From positions 831,756 to 895,755 of the forward strand of contig NZ_FOIB01000004.1 of assembly GCF_900111765.1 (NCBI RefSeq): 64,000 nt of DNA, written 5' to 3'. This stretch comes from Myxococcus fulvus (GTDB lineage: Bacteria; Myxococcota; Myxococcia; Myxococcales; Myxococcaceae). Positions 44,563-53,061 of this stretch are shown here, one piece after another. A model generated the notes under the pieces. The model was given only the letters and a program-made list of their open reading frames with translations. It had not been told where the DNA came from and searched no databases. Each line of letters opens with the position of its first letter. Position 1 is the stretch's first letter. Both the position numbers and the translations under genes were made by a program.

Positions 44563-44790
44563 TCACTCGTAGGTCGGCAGGCACTTGTTCTGCCAGACGC
44601 AGTGCCGGGCTCCCGACGAGGCCTGGTTGCACGTCGCCTGCGTCTTGTACTGCGCGCAGAAACACTCCCAGGCATTGCCAGTACAGAGCCCCTGCTCCGC
44701 CTGTGCGGGGGACTCGGGCTGCTCGGCTTCGACTCCTCCACCGCACGCGGACAGCCCCAGCAGCGAAACCAACACGACAAAGCGACGCAT
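44563..44790 (-). CDS. Small Cys-rich lipoprotein
   Basis: 75 residues from the ATG at 44790. Lipobox LSAC (VLVSLLGLSACGGG). The mature 59 residues hold five cysteines in CTGNAWECFCAQYKTQATC, NQASSGARHCVWQNKC, suggesting disulfide-bonded folding outside the cell. Similar small lipoproteins occur at 57.6-58.7 kb and 61.7 kb of this window, a myxobacterial theme. Function unknown. Confidence 0.7.
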   Translation of the reverse strand: MRRFVVLVSLLGLSACGGGVEAEQPESPAQAEQGLCTGNAWECFCAQYKTQATCNQASSGARHCVWQNKCLPTYE

Positions 44791-44988
44791 GGTGTGTACT
44801 CCGGCGCAAGGAGGGTGGCCCACCCTCGGAGGGGAACTCGACCTTGCCCCACGGTTGTCTGGACTGTCTAGTTCGACTCCAGGACACACGTGGGCGCCGG
44901 GTGGCGCATGAAACGTGAGCGCCAGTCCCACGCCCCCGCGCCGTATGCAGTCAGCGGATTGGGATACCCAGACACGAGGAGGTGGACC

Positions 44989-45717
44989 ATGGGTGCATTG
45001 GATGGACGAATCGCGGTCATCACGGGCGGAGCCACGGGCATCGGGCTGGCCATCGCCGAGCGCTTCGCGAGCGAGGGGGCGGAGGTGGTCATCGCCGGCC
45101 GGCGTCAGGGGCGGCTGGACGAGGCGGTGGCGCGGGTGGGCCACGGCGCGCGCGGGGTGGTGACGGATGTGGGAGACGAGGCCCAGGTGGTGCGGCTGAT
45201 GGAGTCGGTGCCCCGGGTGGACCTGTTGGTGACGTGCGCGGGCGGCGCGGTGTTCGGGCCGGTGGAGACGGTGCCGATGAGCGCGTGGGAGACGCTGTTC
45301 AAGGACCGCTTCTTCGGGCAGCTCTCCGCGGTGCGTCACGCGGTGCCGAAGATGAGGGAAGGGGGCTCCATCCTGTTGTGCTCGGGCATCGCCGGGCACG
45401 CGGCGCTGGCGAACTACGCGGGCGGGGCGGGGCTGTGTGGGGGCATCAACGCCATGGGGCGCTCGCTCGCGGTGGAGCTGGCGCCTCGGGGCATCCGGGT
45501 GAACGTGCTGTCACCCGGGCTCACGAAGGACACGGCCATCGACTGGGGCGTGCCGGCCACGCAGGTGGGGGCATTCCTGGACACGCTCGCGTCCCACGTC
45601 CCGATGAAGCGCGCGGGCGCTCCCCGGGACATGGCCGACGCGGCGTACTTCCTGGCGACGTGTGCCTATGCCACGGGCATGGTGCTGGACGTCGACGGGG
45701 GCTGGACGGCGGTGTGA
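44989..45717 (+). CDS. SDR-family protein lacking the YxxxK catalytic pair
   Basis: 242 residues from the ATG at 44989, with AGGAGG eight bases upstream. The Rossmann fold is normal: ITGGATGIGLAIAERFASEG, TCAGGAVFGPVETVPMSAWE, IRVNVLSPGLTKDTA and VLDVDGGW. Where active SDRs have YxxxK the sequence reads ANYAGGAGLCGGINAMGRSL, which has no Lys four residues after the Tyr. By a gap-free alignment the Tyr is also missing. Such proteins may bind nucleotide without standard dehydrogenase chemistry, or use another base. It is convergent with the aldo/keto reductase gene, 4 bp apart. Confidence 0.85.
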   Translation: MGALDGRIAVITGGATGIGLAIAERFASEGAEVVIAGRRQGRLDEAVARVGHGARGVVTDVGDEAQVVRLMESVPRVDLLVTCAGGAVFGPVETVPMSAWETLFKDRFFGQLSAVRHAVPKMREGGSILLCSGIAGHAALANYAGGAGLCGGINAMGRSLAVELAPRGIRVNVLSPGLTKDTAIDWGVPATQVGAFLDTLASHVPMKRAGAPRDMADAAYFLATCAYATGMVLDVDGGWTAV

Positions 45718-45721
45718 GGCG

Positions 45722-46693
45722 CTACCAGGCGTAGTCCTCGGGCGCGGGGCGGTGGCCCGGGAAGATTTCGTCCAGCCTGGCCAGGGCCTTCTCATCGAGC
45801 TTCACGTCGAGCGCGCGCAGGGCGGCGTCGAGCTGGCCGGCCACGCGTGGTCCGATGATGGGCGCGGTGACGGCGGGCTGGTGCAGGAGCCACGCGAGCG
45901 CGACGTCTCCGGGCTCGTGGCCGAGCTCGGCGGCGAGGGCTTCGTAGCGTTCGATTTTCTCCTGGTTCTTCTGGAGGGCTTCTCGCGCGCGGCCCTCCAG
46001 GCGGCGCTTGCCCTCGCGCTCCTTCTTGAGCACGCCGCCGAGCAGGCCGCCGTGGAGGGGAGACCAGGGCAGCACGCCCAGGCCGTAGTGGCGGGCGGCG
46101 GGGAGCACCTCCAGCTCCACGGTGCGCGCCAGCAGGTTGTAGAGGGATTGCTCGCTGATGAGGCCCAGGAAGTCGCGCCGTGTGGCGGCGGCCTGGGCCT
46201 GGGCGATGTGCCAGCCGGCGAAGTTGCTGCTGCCGACGTAGAGCACCTTGCCCTGGGTGACGGCGACCTCGAGGGCCTGCCAGATCTCCTCCCACGGCGT
46301 GGCGCGGTCGACGTGGTGGAACTGGTAGAGGTCGATGTAGTCGGTGCGCAGGCGCTTGAGGCTCGCGTCGAGGGCGCGGCGGATGTTGAGGGCGGACAGC
46401 TTGCCCTCGTTGGGCCAGTCGCCCATGGGGCCGTAGACCTTGGTGGCGAGCACGGTGCGCTCGCGGCGCCGTCCACCTTGAGCGAACCAGTTGCCGATGA
46501 CCTGCTCGGTGCGGCCCTTGTTGTCGCCGAAGCCGTAGACGTTGGCGGTGTCGAAGAAGTTGATGCCGCGCTCCAGCGCGGTGTCCATGATGGCGTGGGA
46601 CTCCGGCTCCTCGGTGTTCCAGCCGAAGTTCATCGTGCCCAGACAGAGCCGACTGACGGAGAGCCCCGAGCGACCCAGGTTCGTGTACTGCAT
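45722..46693 (-). CDS. Aldo/keto reductase
   Basis: 323 residues from the ATG at 46693 (AAGGAG upstream). Typical AKR sequence: MQYTNLGRSGLSVSRLCLGT, GINFFDTANVYGFGDNKGRT (catalytic Tyr in NVYG), TKVYGPMGDWPNEGKLSALN, DYIDLYQFHHVD and VLYVGSSNFAGWHIAQAQA, with PIIGPRVAGQLDAAL binding NADPH near the end. It reduces aldehydes or ketones with NADPH in the cytoplasm; this group (COG0667) includes general aldehyde detoxification enzymes. The divergent 210-bp spacer to the toxin-like gene contains its promoter. Confidence 0.93.
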   Translation of the reverse strand: MQYTNLGRSGLSVSRLCLGTMNFGWNTEEPESHAIMDTALERGINFFDTANVYGFGDNKGRTEQVIGNWFAQGGRRRERTVLATKVYGPMGDWPNEGKLSALNIRRALDASLKRLRTDYIDLYQFHHVDRATPWEEIWQALEVAVTQGKVLYVGSSNFAGWHIAQAQAAATRRDFLGLISEQSLYNLLARTVELEVLPAARHYGLGVLPWSPLHGGLLGGVLKKEREGKRRLEGRAREALQKNQEKIERYEALAAELGHEPGDVALAWLLHQPAVTAPIIGPRVAGQLDAALRALDVKLDEKALARLDEIFPGHRPAPEDYAW

Positions 46694-46903
46694 GACGACT
46701 CCTTCGCGGCCGAGGGACTCCAGCGCGCCACGGCGGTCCGGCCCCAGGCCGCCAGGCGCCACGTACAGTGACGAGTCACCTGGGCCGAGTCGAGGGGCAT
46801 GGGCGGACTTCGGGGTGTTCTGTGCGCAGGCGACACAAATCGACGCGCGCCACGAGGATGTGCACGGATTGCCGATGCCACCGTCTCCTGCGAGGATCCC
46901 ACC

Positions 46904-47830
46904 ATGGGTCTTCGCGCTTGCATCGCGCTCCTCCTCTTCCTGTCGGCATGCGCCACCTCGACACCGTCTCCTGACGAACACGGGAGCAAGAGGAGCCAGA
47001 GGCTCACCCACTTGGAGCGAGCGGCGAAGCTGCCTTGGACTGATGGTGGGCGGTGCGTCGTCCGCGAAGCGTCTCAGCCTTGGCCGGTCCTGATGGAGAG
47101 GTGCTATCAAGCCCTCGACCACGACCGCATCGAGTTCCACGACACCACGGGAAGATGCTCGGTCGCCTCCACGGGCGCAGCCGCCCTGGGAATCGGACTC
47201 TGCATCCTGGCTGCCCCTGAGATTGCCACGGGAGCTGTCATCGTGCTTGGTGTGATGGTGGTCGGCGTCGCCATCAAAGAAGCGCTGGATGCCTATGAGT
47301 TCCGCCACGCCTACCCCGAGGAAGCAGGGAACTCACGAGGAACGAAGGTGTCGTCTCAGGAAGCTGGAGCGCACCGCAAGCACTCGCCGAAGCCTGGGCC
47401 CTCGGGGCAGGACTGGCAGCCCCCGCTGCCGCCTGTGTCGGTAAACCAGACAGGCCGCGCCAGTTGCGAACCCGTTCCCGTGCCCCACGCGGGCGAGGAT
47501 GCGCCGCACAACTCGTGCGCCGACAGGTTCCCGCCCAACCGCTACCCCGGAATGGACGTGCTCGTTGGTGGCAAACGATTCGATGCGCTGCAGGTCGGTG
47601 CGAGCGTGCTGTGGGAGATCAAGACGCATCAATTCAACACGTACACCGACTTCCTCCAGGAACAGGTGGTCCGGGACCAGGTGGAGGAGTTCCTGGCTGA
47701 CCGTGGGATTGCCCAGGCCTGTGGGTATCGCTTCGCTGTTGGAGTCAGTGATGTCGAGCACAAGCAAGCGTTGCTCGACCTGGAGCCGTCCCTCGCGCAG
47801 AACATCGTCGTGACGGGGTGCAAGCGATGA
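46904..47830 (+). CDS. Lipoprotein with PD-(D/E)XK-like C-terminus (DUF6310 type), putative toxin
   Basis: 308 residues from the ATG at 46904. Lipobox LFLSAC with Cys16; a Cys-containing N-terminal region (WTDGGRCVVREASQPWPVLM); a membrane stretch at about 92-126 (AAALGIGLCILAAPEIATGA); a low-complexity linker; then a C-terminal domain with GMDVLVGGKRFDAL (Asp227) and VLWEIKTHQFNTY (Glu238-x-Lys240). The D plus E-x-K pattern is that of PD-(D/E)XK nucleases and Tox-REase toxins. It matches what I recall as the myxobacterial DUF6310 family. The next gene overlaps it by 4 bp and is a likely immunity protein. Function as a contact or outer-membrane-exchange toxin is inferred. Confidence 0.78.
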   Translation: MGLRACIALLLFLSACATSTPSPDEHGSKRSQRLTHLERAAKLPWTDGGRCVVREASQPWPVLMERCYQALDHDRIEFHDTTGRCSVASTGAAALGIGLCILAAPEIATGAVIVLGVMVVGVAIKEALDAYEFRHAYPEEAGNSRGTKVSSQEAGAHRKHSPKPGPSGQDWQPPLPPVSVNQTGRASCEPVPVPHAGEDAPHNSCADRFPPNRYPGMDVLVGGKRFDALQVGASVLWEIKTHQFNTYTDFLQEQVVRDQVEEFLADRGIAQACGYRFAVGVSDVEHKQALLDLEPSLAQNIVVTGCKR

Positions 47831-48582
47831 CCGCGAAAGGTCGCCTCCTGGTTTCTGTCTATGCGCCAGCGCTCACGGGCGACGATGGGCGCACACTCGC
47901 CGCCGTTCGAGGAATGGAAAAGGCGCTGCCGGGCTTGCGTCTGGAGTGGGAGGTCTCCAAGGACGGACAGCCCATCGCGTTGCCACGACGTGATGCATGG
48001 CTATCGGAGGCAGCCACGCGCGGGAAATTCCCCCTCCTCTGCAATGGCGACGAGAGAAACCCCGTGACGATTTCCGGCCTCCAGAGACCCGCGCGCCCGC
48101 TCCCGGATGGCCAGCCGCAGCTTCAGGTCCATGCGAAGCTGCCGCTCGATTCGACTACCCTCGCAGTGGCTGCGGCTGTTCTCGAGGGTGCGGCGGAGGG
48201 AACTCGCTCGTTCTGGGGACACGCATCTCCGAGCGGCTATGGGTCGGAGGTCGCTCAGCAGATGCGCAGCTCGGAGCACGGACCGGAGCGTTCACCACGC
48301 GGGCTCCCAATGCTCCTTCCCCCAGAAGAGCTCCGTTCGCCCGAGATTCCGCATTACCTGGCGTGGATCAACTACTGGTCGGCCGCCACCGCGCGGGCCA
48401 TCGGGTTTCCAGACCCGGCCCGCGATGCCGCGCTGCTCACGCGGGCACGGCGCACGGCATCAGGAGGATGGGTCGTCCAGCTCACCGACCCGCCGCTCGA
48501 CCTGGACAACATCAACCATCTGGACGTGCTTCGGCGCGTCTACGAGCGGTTCCCAGGGGTGGGTGGGCGCGCGACACCTTGA
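47827..48582 (+). CDS. DUF5953-like protein, putative immunity partner
   Basis: 251 residues. The ATG at 47827 overlaps the stop of the toxin-like gene (ATGA), so the two are translated together. No signal peptide, so cytoplasmic. Recognisable block order: LLVSVYAPALTGDDGRTLAA, RGMEKALPGLRLEWEVSKDG, LPRRDAWLSEAATRGKFPLL, then IPHYLAWINYWSAATARAIG and GWVVQLTDPPLDLDNINHLD. It matches what I recall as DUF5953 (resembling the Imm52 type). Role inferred from coupling: protects the producer from the adjacent lipoprotein toxin. The family is rare outside myxobacteria. Confidence 0.78.
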   Translation: MTAKGRLLVSVYAPALTGDDGRTLAAVRGMEKALPGLRLEWEVSKDGQPIALPRRDAWLSEAATRGKFPLLCNGDERNPVTISGLQRPARPLPDGQPQLQVHAKLPLDSTTLAVAAAVLEGAAEGTRSFWGHASPSGYGSEVAQQMRSSEHGPERSPRGLPMLLPPEELRSPEIPHYLAWINYWSAATARAIGFPDPARDAALLTRARRTASGGWVVQLTDPPLDLDNINHLDVLRRVYERFPGVGGRATP

Positions 48583-49076
48583 TTTGCACAAGGGCATCAC
48601 CGGCACGGCGCAAATTGACACGATCCGCCTCCACAAGACTCGGGACTTGACCCGGCCCCTCTGAGGTCGCGATGGAACACGGCTCCCGGGTGGCACTGCG
48701 TGTGGAAGACGCTCCCTTCCACCATGCTCCCGGTCGGCGTCCAGAGGCCCGTCCTCTCGTCGTAGAGTTCCGCCGCGGAGACATACCTCGAGGCCAATTC
48801 CAACCGCGCTCGTCCCCGGTTGCCGCCCCGTCCGAGGCGTCGAACCCCGCTTCCACACCCAGGTGACAGCCTGGACGGTGGCCAGCTTCGTCAGTGCGGT
48901 GTTAGTGGTGGGGCGGGCCCTTCGGCTTGGGCCGCGTCAGCGAGGAAGCGCGCTGACACCACGCAGATGCGTGCGGATTCCGACAGTAGCCCCCTGCAAT
49001 GATTGCATTGACAGGCGTCTCGGATTGACGCTGGAATGGGCTCTGAGAAATCCAGAACAGGAAGGCAGGAGGAGAC
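48583..49076. other. Accessory intergenic stretch with gene remnant
   Basis: 494 bp after the immunity-like gene. No intact gene is seen. A kelch-repeat fragment on the minus strand is annotated separately. Bases 48890-49060 have lower GC and contain only the leader of the following small secreted-protein gene. Confidence 0.5.
48660..48812 (-). pseudogene. Kelch-repeat gene remnant
   Basis: On the minus strand the frame read from 48803 gives LASRYVSAAELYDERTGLWT and PTGSMVEGSVFHTQ. This is the hallmark of myxobacterial kelch/galactose-oxidase repeats (usual form SAELYDPATGTWTPTGSM). It is a single repeat with no start, signal peptide or further blades; the next residues no longer match. A decayed piece of a kelch lipoprotein gene beside the toxin/immunity-like pair suggests past rearrangement here. 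Confidence 0.5.
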
Positions 49077-49457
49077 ATGCATTCAATGCGAATCGTGGCG
49101 CTGGGTGTCCTGCTGTTGAGTGGATTGGCTACCGCCGGGTCGAAGATCGACTACAATGTGGACATCAGCATCTCAAGTCGCGCTGCATCTGCGACCATGG
49201 GAGGCGCTCGAAACTCGCCTGACTCCAACCAAATTCTGTCGTGTCAGATCGACGCAACCGTCAGTGGCATTTCTGGCTCCTGCTACGCAGTGAACGCGCA
49301 GGGGGTGTCCGTCGAATGTCGGACGACCAATCAGTACCTGTTGGAAGCAATCAAGTCGATCAACGACAGCAGCCTGGTTGCATTTGTATGGAACGAGAGT
49401 GGAGCGTGCACACAGATCATCGTCCGTCACGGCTCAATGCATGGCCCGAAGTTATAG
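49077..49457 (+). CDS. Small secreted protein, composition unlike neighbours
   Basis: 126 residues from the ATG at 49077 (AGGAGGAG just upstream). Signal peptide: MRIVALGVLLLSGLATAG. The mature part is Ser/Asn-rich with four cysteines (ILSCQIDATVSGISGSCYAV, VECRTTNQYLL, ESGACTQIIVRH). I do not recognise it. Base composition is visibly lower in GC than the flanking genes, pointing to recent acquisition, which fits the adjacent toxin/immunity-like locus. Confidence 0.72.
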   Translation: MHSMRIVALGVLLLSGLATAGSKIDYNVDISISSRAASATMGGARNSPDSNQILSCQIDATVSGISGSCYAVNAQGVSVECRTTNQYLLEAIKSINDSSLVAFVWNESGACTQIIVRHGSMHGPKL

Positions 49458-49527
49458 CCTCCGCGGTCCCGCGCCAGCGCCGAACTCCCTCGTCGGCTAG
49501 GCGCGAGTTCGTTAGCATCCGGGGCTC

Positions 49528-50490
49528 ATGCTCTCGCCGCTCCAGCCGCTCTTCCTGCTGCTCGTCGTGGAGCCGTCGACCTGTCCCAAGCGGCTCCGTG
49601 AAGTCGAGGCCTGGGAGGCGCGGACCGGCCGCTCGCTCCCCGTCGCCGTGCGCGAGTTCTTCACGAGCCTCGCGACCATTCCGATGGCGCCCAACGAATA
49701 CCCGCGCACGGTGTGGAATGCCCCCGAGCCAGGTGCCACGATTGTCGGACGCGTGACCGACGATGAATGGGAGGTGTCGCTTCCAGACCTGTGGGCCGAA
49801 TACCGCGAGGGGTCGCTCGAGACGCTGCCCCCCGTGCTGGCCGCCGTCGAGCGCGCGACCAGCGCGACAGGCGACGCGCTCGAAGTCATCACGCCTCCGA
49901 GCGGTCTGCGCGGGCCGCTCGTCTATCTCCAAACCGATGTCATGCGTCAGTGGCGTGTGTTCTTCGAGCTCGACGGCGCGAGCGACCCTCCCGTCCACGA
50001 ACATCACCGCGACCGCGGGTGGTCCCCTCCGCGCTCCTTCTCGTCGTGGCTCTTCGCTGCGTTCGCAGGCAGCTACGTCCACCAGGACATGGTGCCGTAT
50101 TCGTTCTGGGGAAAGAACGCCGACCTCACACGCTCCGAAGCGGCGTGCCCGGTACAGCCCTTCAGGAATGGTCGCTGGTTGCGAGCTTCGCAGGGGCCCT
50201 TCGGCGCCGAAGCGCGTGCGGCCCTCGAGAAACGATTCTCTTCCTATGCCCGCGCGTACGCGACGAAAGCCACGCTCTACGACTTCAGCCCACCGGAAGG
50301 GGGTTGGATCTGGATCGTCGCCGATGAGGATTCGTCGGAATGGTGGATCGCCGGCGAGACGAACGAGCACCTCGCCGCACTCGCTCGCGCGGCGCGCGAC
50401 CTTGGCCAGCTGACGGCACCGCTCATCGCGGATACGCCCGAAGGCGCTGCGGTGCTCGAACTGCTCGCCGCGGCCACGCGCGACACGTGA
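49528..50490 (+). CDS. SUKH (SMI1/KNR4)-like protein
   Basis: 320 residues. The N-terminal half matches the SUKH pattern: KRLREVEAWEARTGRSLPVA, REFFTSLATIPM and a long acidic-aromatic region (SLPDLWAEYREGS, VYLQTDVMRQWRVFFELDGA). A C-terminal part (WGKNADLTRSEAACPVQPFR, GWIWIVADEDSSEWWIAGET) is Trp-rich and unlike known enzymes. SUKH domains serve as immunity proteins against nuclease and other toxins, or as scaffold proteins. Its position 1 kb beyond the toxin/immunity-like pair is suggestive of a second immunity gene. No partner toxin lies next to it. Confidence 0.75.
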   Translation: MLSPLQPLFLLLVVEPSTCPKRLREVEAWEARTGRSLPVAVREFFTSLATIPMAPNEYPRTVWNAPEPGATIVGRVTDDEWEVSLPDLWAEYREGSLETLPPVLAAVERATSATGDALEVITPPSGLRGPLVYLQTDVMRQWRVFFELDGASDPPVHEHHRDRGWSPPRSFSSWLFAAFAGSYVHQDMVPYSFWGKNADLTRSEAACPVQPFRNGRWLRASQGPFGAEARAALEKRFSSYARAYATKATLYDFSPPEGGWIWIVADEDSSEWWIAGETNEHLAALARAARDLGQLTAPLIADTPEGAAVLELLAAATRDT

Positions 50491-50592
50491 GCCGCAAGCA
50501 CTGCGTGACGCCTCTCTCGCGGACAGTCCTGCTCACGCACCGTCACGCTGAGCACGCGCAGGGCCCAGGTCGGGCCCCTTGGATGTGACTGC

Positions 50593-51501
50593 TCAGAGCA
50601 GGTCCACGGACGTCAACGCGGAGACGATTCGCAGACAGGCTCGCAGGGAAGGGCCCGGTGGCGTGGGGCCTCTCGCAATGGCGAGCTCCACGTGTCGTGG
50701 GTGTCCGGCGATGGCGCGATAGACGGCGCCCTCGCGCGTGAAGGTGCGCACGGACTCCGGCAACAGGGCGCAGCCGAGCCCCGCTGCGACCAGGCTGACG
50801 ATGGTGAACCACTCCCCTGCTTCCGTCACGAAGGTCGGCGCGAAGCCCGCCTCCAGGCACATCCCCGTCACCGTGTCATGCAGCGAGGGCGCCGTGTCAC
50901 GCGGGAAGCCGATGAACGGTTCGTCCGCGAGCTGCTCCAGCGGCACACGCGCCTTGCGCGCCAGTCGATGCCCCGAGGGCAGCACGACGACGAGCGGCTC
51001 GCGACGGAGCGTGTCGATGCGCACTCCCGACGCCGTCACGGGGCCTCGCACGAAGGCCACGTCGAGCCCTCCCAGTCGCACCTCCTCCAGCAGCGTCGTG
51101 CTGTCCGCCTCGCGCAACATCAGGTGGACCTCCGGGTGCTCGGCCCGCAGGCGACGGAGTACCTCGGGCACGAGCGAGAACGAGGCCGGGCTCAGGAAGC
51201 CAACGCGCAGGAGCGCCTGCTGCCCCGCCGCCGTGCGCTGCGCGGCCTCCGTCGCGTGGGAGAGATGCACGAGCGCGCGCCGCCCCGCGTCCAACAGGGC
51301 CTGTCCCGCGGGAGTCAGCTCCACGCGCCGTCGGTCCCGGCGCAGCAACTGGCAGCCGAGCTCCTCCTCCAGCCGGCGAATCTGCTGACTGAGGGCGGGC
51401 TGCGCCATATGGAGCCGCTCGGCGGCCTTGCGGAAGTGCAGCGTCTCCGCGACGGCGATGAAACAACTGAGGCGGCGGGTGTCGAGGGGAGGTGATTTCA
51501 C
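50593..51501 (-). CDS. LysR-family transcriptional regulator
   Basis: 302 residues from the GTG at 51501; another GTG at 51549 would add 16 residues. HTH: LSCFIAVAETLHFRKAAERL, HMAQPALSQQIRRLEEELGC, RDRRRVELTPAGQALL, the common LysR type. The effector domain follows (LLRVGFLSPASFSLVPEVLR). Similar to aromatic-catabolism or oxidative-stress LysR proteins (BenM/CatM/HcaR-like pattern ETLHFRKAAERLHMAQPALS). It is divergent from a secreted peptidase-like gene with 65 bp between starts, so it should regulate that gene. Confidence 0.92.
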   Translation of the reverse strand: MKSPPLDTRRLSCFIAVAETLHFRKAAERLHMAQPALSQQIRRLEEELGCQLLRRDRRRVELTPAGQALLDAGRRALVHLSHATEAAQRTAAGQQALLRVGFLSPASFSLVPEVLRRLRAEHPEVHLMLREADSTTLLEEVRLGGLDVAFVRGPVTASGVRIDTLRREPLVVVLPSGHRLARKARVPLEQLADEPFIGFPRDTAPSLHDTVTGMCLEAGFAPTFVTEAGEWFTIVSLVAAGLGCALLPESVRTFTREGAVYRAIAGHPRHVELAIARGPTPPGPSLRACLRIVSALTSVDLL

Positions 51502-51566
51502 TTCGCTATCACAGGGTGATTTTTCCGTATTGGACGCCGCTTCGAGCACCGGGTCTAGAGTCCCCC

Positions 51567-53051
51567 ATGTCCTCGCGCTCCTTCGTCCTCGTGACGGGGC
51601 TGTTCCTCGGATTCACCGCCCATGCCTCGGCCCCGGAGGCGGTCCCCCGCTTCGAGCCGACGCCCTGCCCCTCCACCGTCGCGTCCGACGAGGCCATCGA
51701 CTGCGGCCTGCTCGTCGTCCCGGAGAATCGACAGAAGGCGGACAGCCGACTCATCAAGCTCCCGGCGATGCGCCTGCGCAGCCGCGCCCAGAAGCCGGCT
51801 CCGGACCCCATGCTCTTCATGCCCGGTGGGCCCGGCGTCAGCGCTGTCTCCAACGTGCGCTCCGGCAAGCGGAACCCGTTGCTCGACGAGCGTGACTTCC
51901 TGGTCCTCGAACCTCGTGGCGGAAAGCTGGCACAGCCCGCGCTCGAGTGCCCGGGCATCAACTCGCTCAAGGGGGAGATTGCCGCGGGCCGGCTTCGGGG
52001 ACAGAAGGCGCAGGAGGCGCTGACGAAGGAGGCCGGGCGCTGCCGCGCGAAGTGGGTCTCCGAGGGCGTGGACCTGGATGGCTACACCACGGCCGCCACG
52101 GCGGATGACATCGACGCGCTCCGGCAGGTGCTCGGGTACAAGACGCTGAACCTGCAGGGCCTCTCGTACGGCACCCGGCTGATGCTCACGGTGGCACGCC
52201 GCCACCCGGGGACCGTGCGGTCGATCATCCTCGATTCGGTGCTGCCGCCCGAGGTGAACTTCGACGAGGTGTCCGCCACGAACTTCCAGCGCGTGCTCAA
52301 CGTGGTGTTCGACGGCTGCGCCCTCGACCGGGAGTGTGGCGCCGCCCACCCGGAGTTGCGCAAGCGCTTCGCCCAGCTCGTCGCGGCGGCGGACCGGAAG
52401 CCGCTGCCGCTGGTGCTGAATCCGTCGAAGACCGAGGGCAAGCCGGTGGTGGTCCGGGGCGCGGAGGTCGTCCGGGCCATCGACGCGGCGCTGCACGACC
52501 CGAGGCGCATCCCGTTGGTGCCTCGCATCATCTCGCGAGCGGCGGCGGGGGATTACTCGGAGCTGACGCCGCTGGTGGAGGACAGCCTGGGGCCCTCGAC
52601 GATGACATGGGGGTTGCGGCTGTCGGTCTGGTGCTCGGAGGAGCTTCCTTTCGAGGACGCCCAGCGCATCGCCTCGCAGCGGGCGCCCGCGTTGGGGCTC
52701 GGGGGTGTGGACCAGGGCACGGCTTCGGTGGAGACCTGCCGCGCCTGGAACGTGGCGCGCGCTCCGGCCGAGGAGAACACGCCGGTGACGAGCGACGTCC
52801 CCACGCTGGTGTTCGCCGGGGAGTTCGACCCGGACACGCCTCCGGACTGGGGACGGCAGTTGCTCGAGTCGATGCCGCACGCGCTCTATGTCGAGATGCG
52901 GGGACAAAGCCACGGCGCGTCCTTCAATCGCTGCGGCGGAGAAGTCACGCTCGCCTTCCTGCGCGCCCCCGAGGCCCCTCTACCACTGGACTGTGTGACG
53001 AAGCTGCGCGGCGCGGACTTCGGCCAGAGCGCCGCTCCGGCGTCGCCCTGA
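51567..53051 (+). CDS. Secreted alpha/beta hydrolase (tripeptidyl-aminopeptidase/TAP-like)
   Basis: 494 residues from the ATG at 51567. Signal peptide SFVLVTGLFLGFTAHASA. Mature core: DCGLLVVPENRQ, LFMPGGPGVSAVSNVRSGKR (oxyanion region), nucleophile elbow LQGLSYGTRLMLTVARRHPG with the Ser, and the TAP-like C-terminal part TLVFAGEFDPDTPPDWGRQL, GQSHGASFNRC. This is the family of secreted prolyl/tripeptidyl aminopeptidases and related esterases (S33). It would act outside the cytoplasm on peptides or acyl substrates. Regulated presumably by the divergent LysR gene. Confidence 0.9.
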   Translation: MSSRSFVLVTGLFLGFTAHASAPEAVPRFEPTPCPSTVASDEAIDCGLLVVPENRQKADSRLIKLPAMRLRSRAQKPAPDPMLFMPGGPGVSAVSNVRSGKRNPLLDERDFLVLEPRGGKLAQPALECPGINSLKGEIAAGRLRGQKAQEALTKEAGRCRAKWVSEGVDLDGYTTAATADDIDALRQVLGYKTLNLQGLSYGTRLMLTVARRHPGTVRSIILDSVLPPEVNFDEVSATNFQRVLNVVFDGCALDRECGAAHPELRKRFAQLVAAADRKPLPLVLNPSKTEGKPVVVRGAEVVRAIDAALHDPRRIPLVPRIISRAAAGDYSELTPLVEDSLGPSTMTWGLRLSVWCSEELPFEDAQRIASQRAPALGLGGVDQGTASVETCRAWNVARAPAEENTPVTSDVPTLVFAGEFDPDTPPDWGRQLLESMPHALYVEMRGQSHGASFNRCGGEVTLAFLRAPEAPLPLDCVTKLRGADFGQSAAPASP

Positions 53052-53061
53052 GCGCGGCGTC

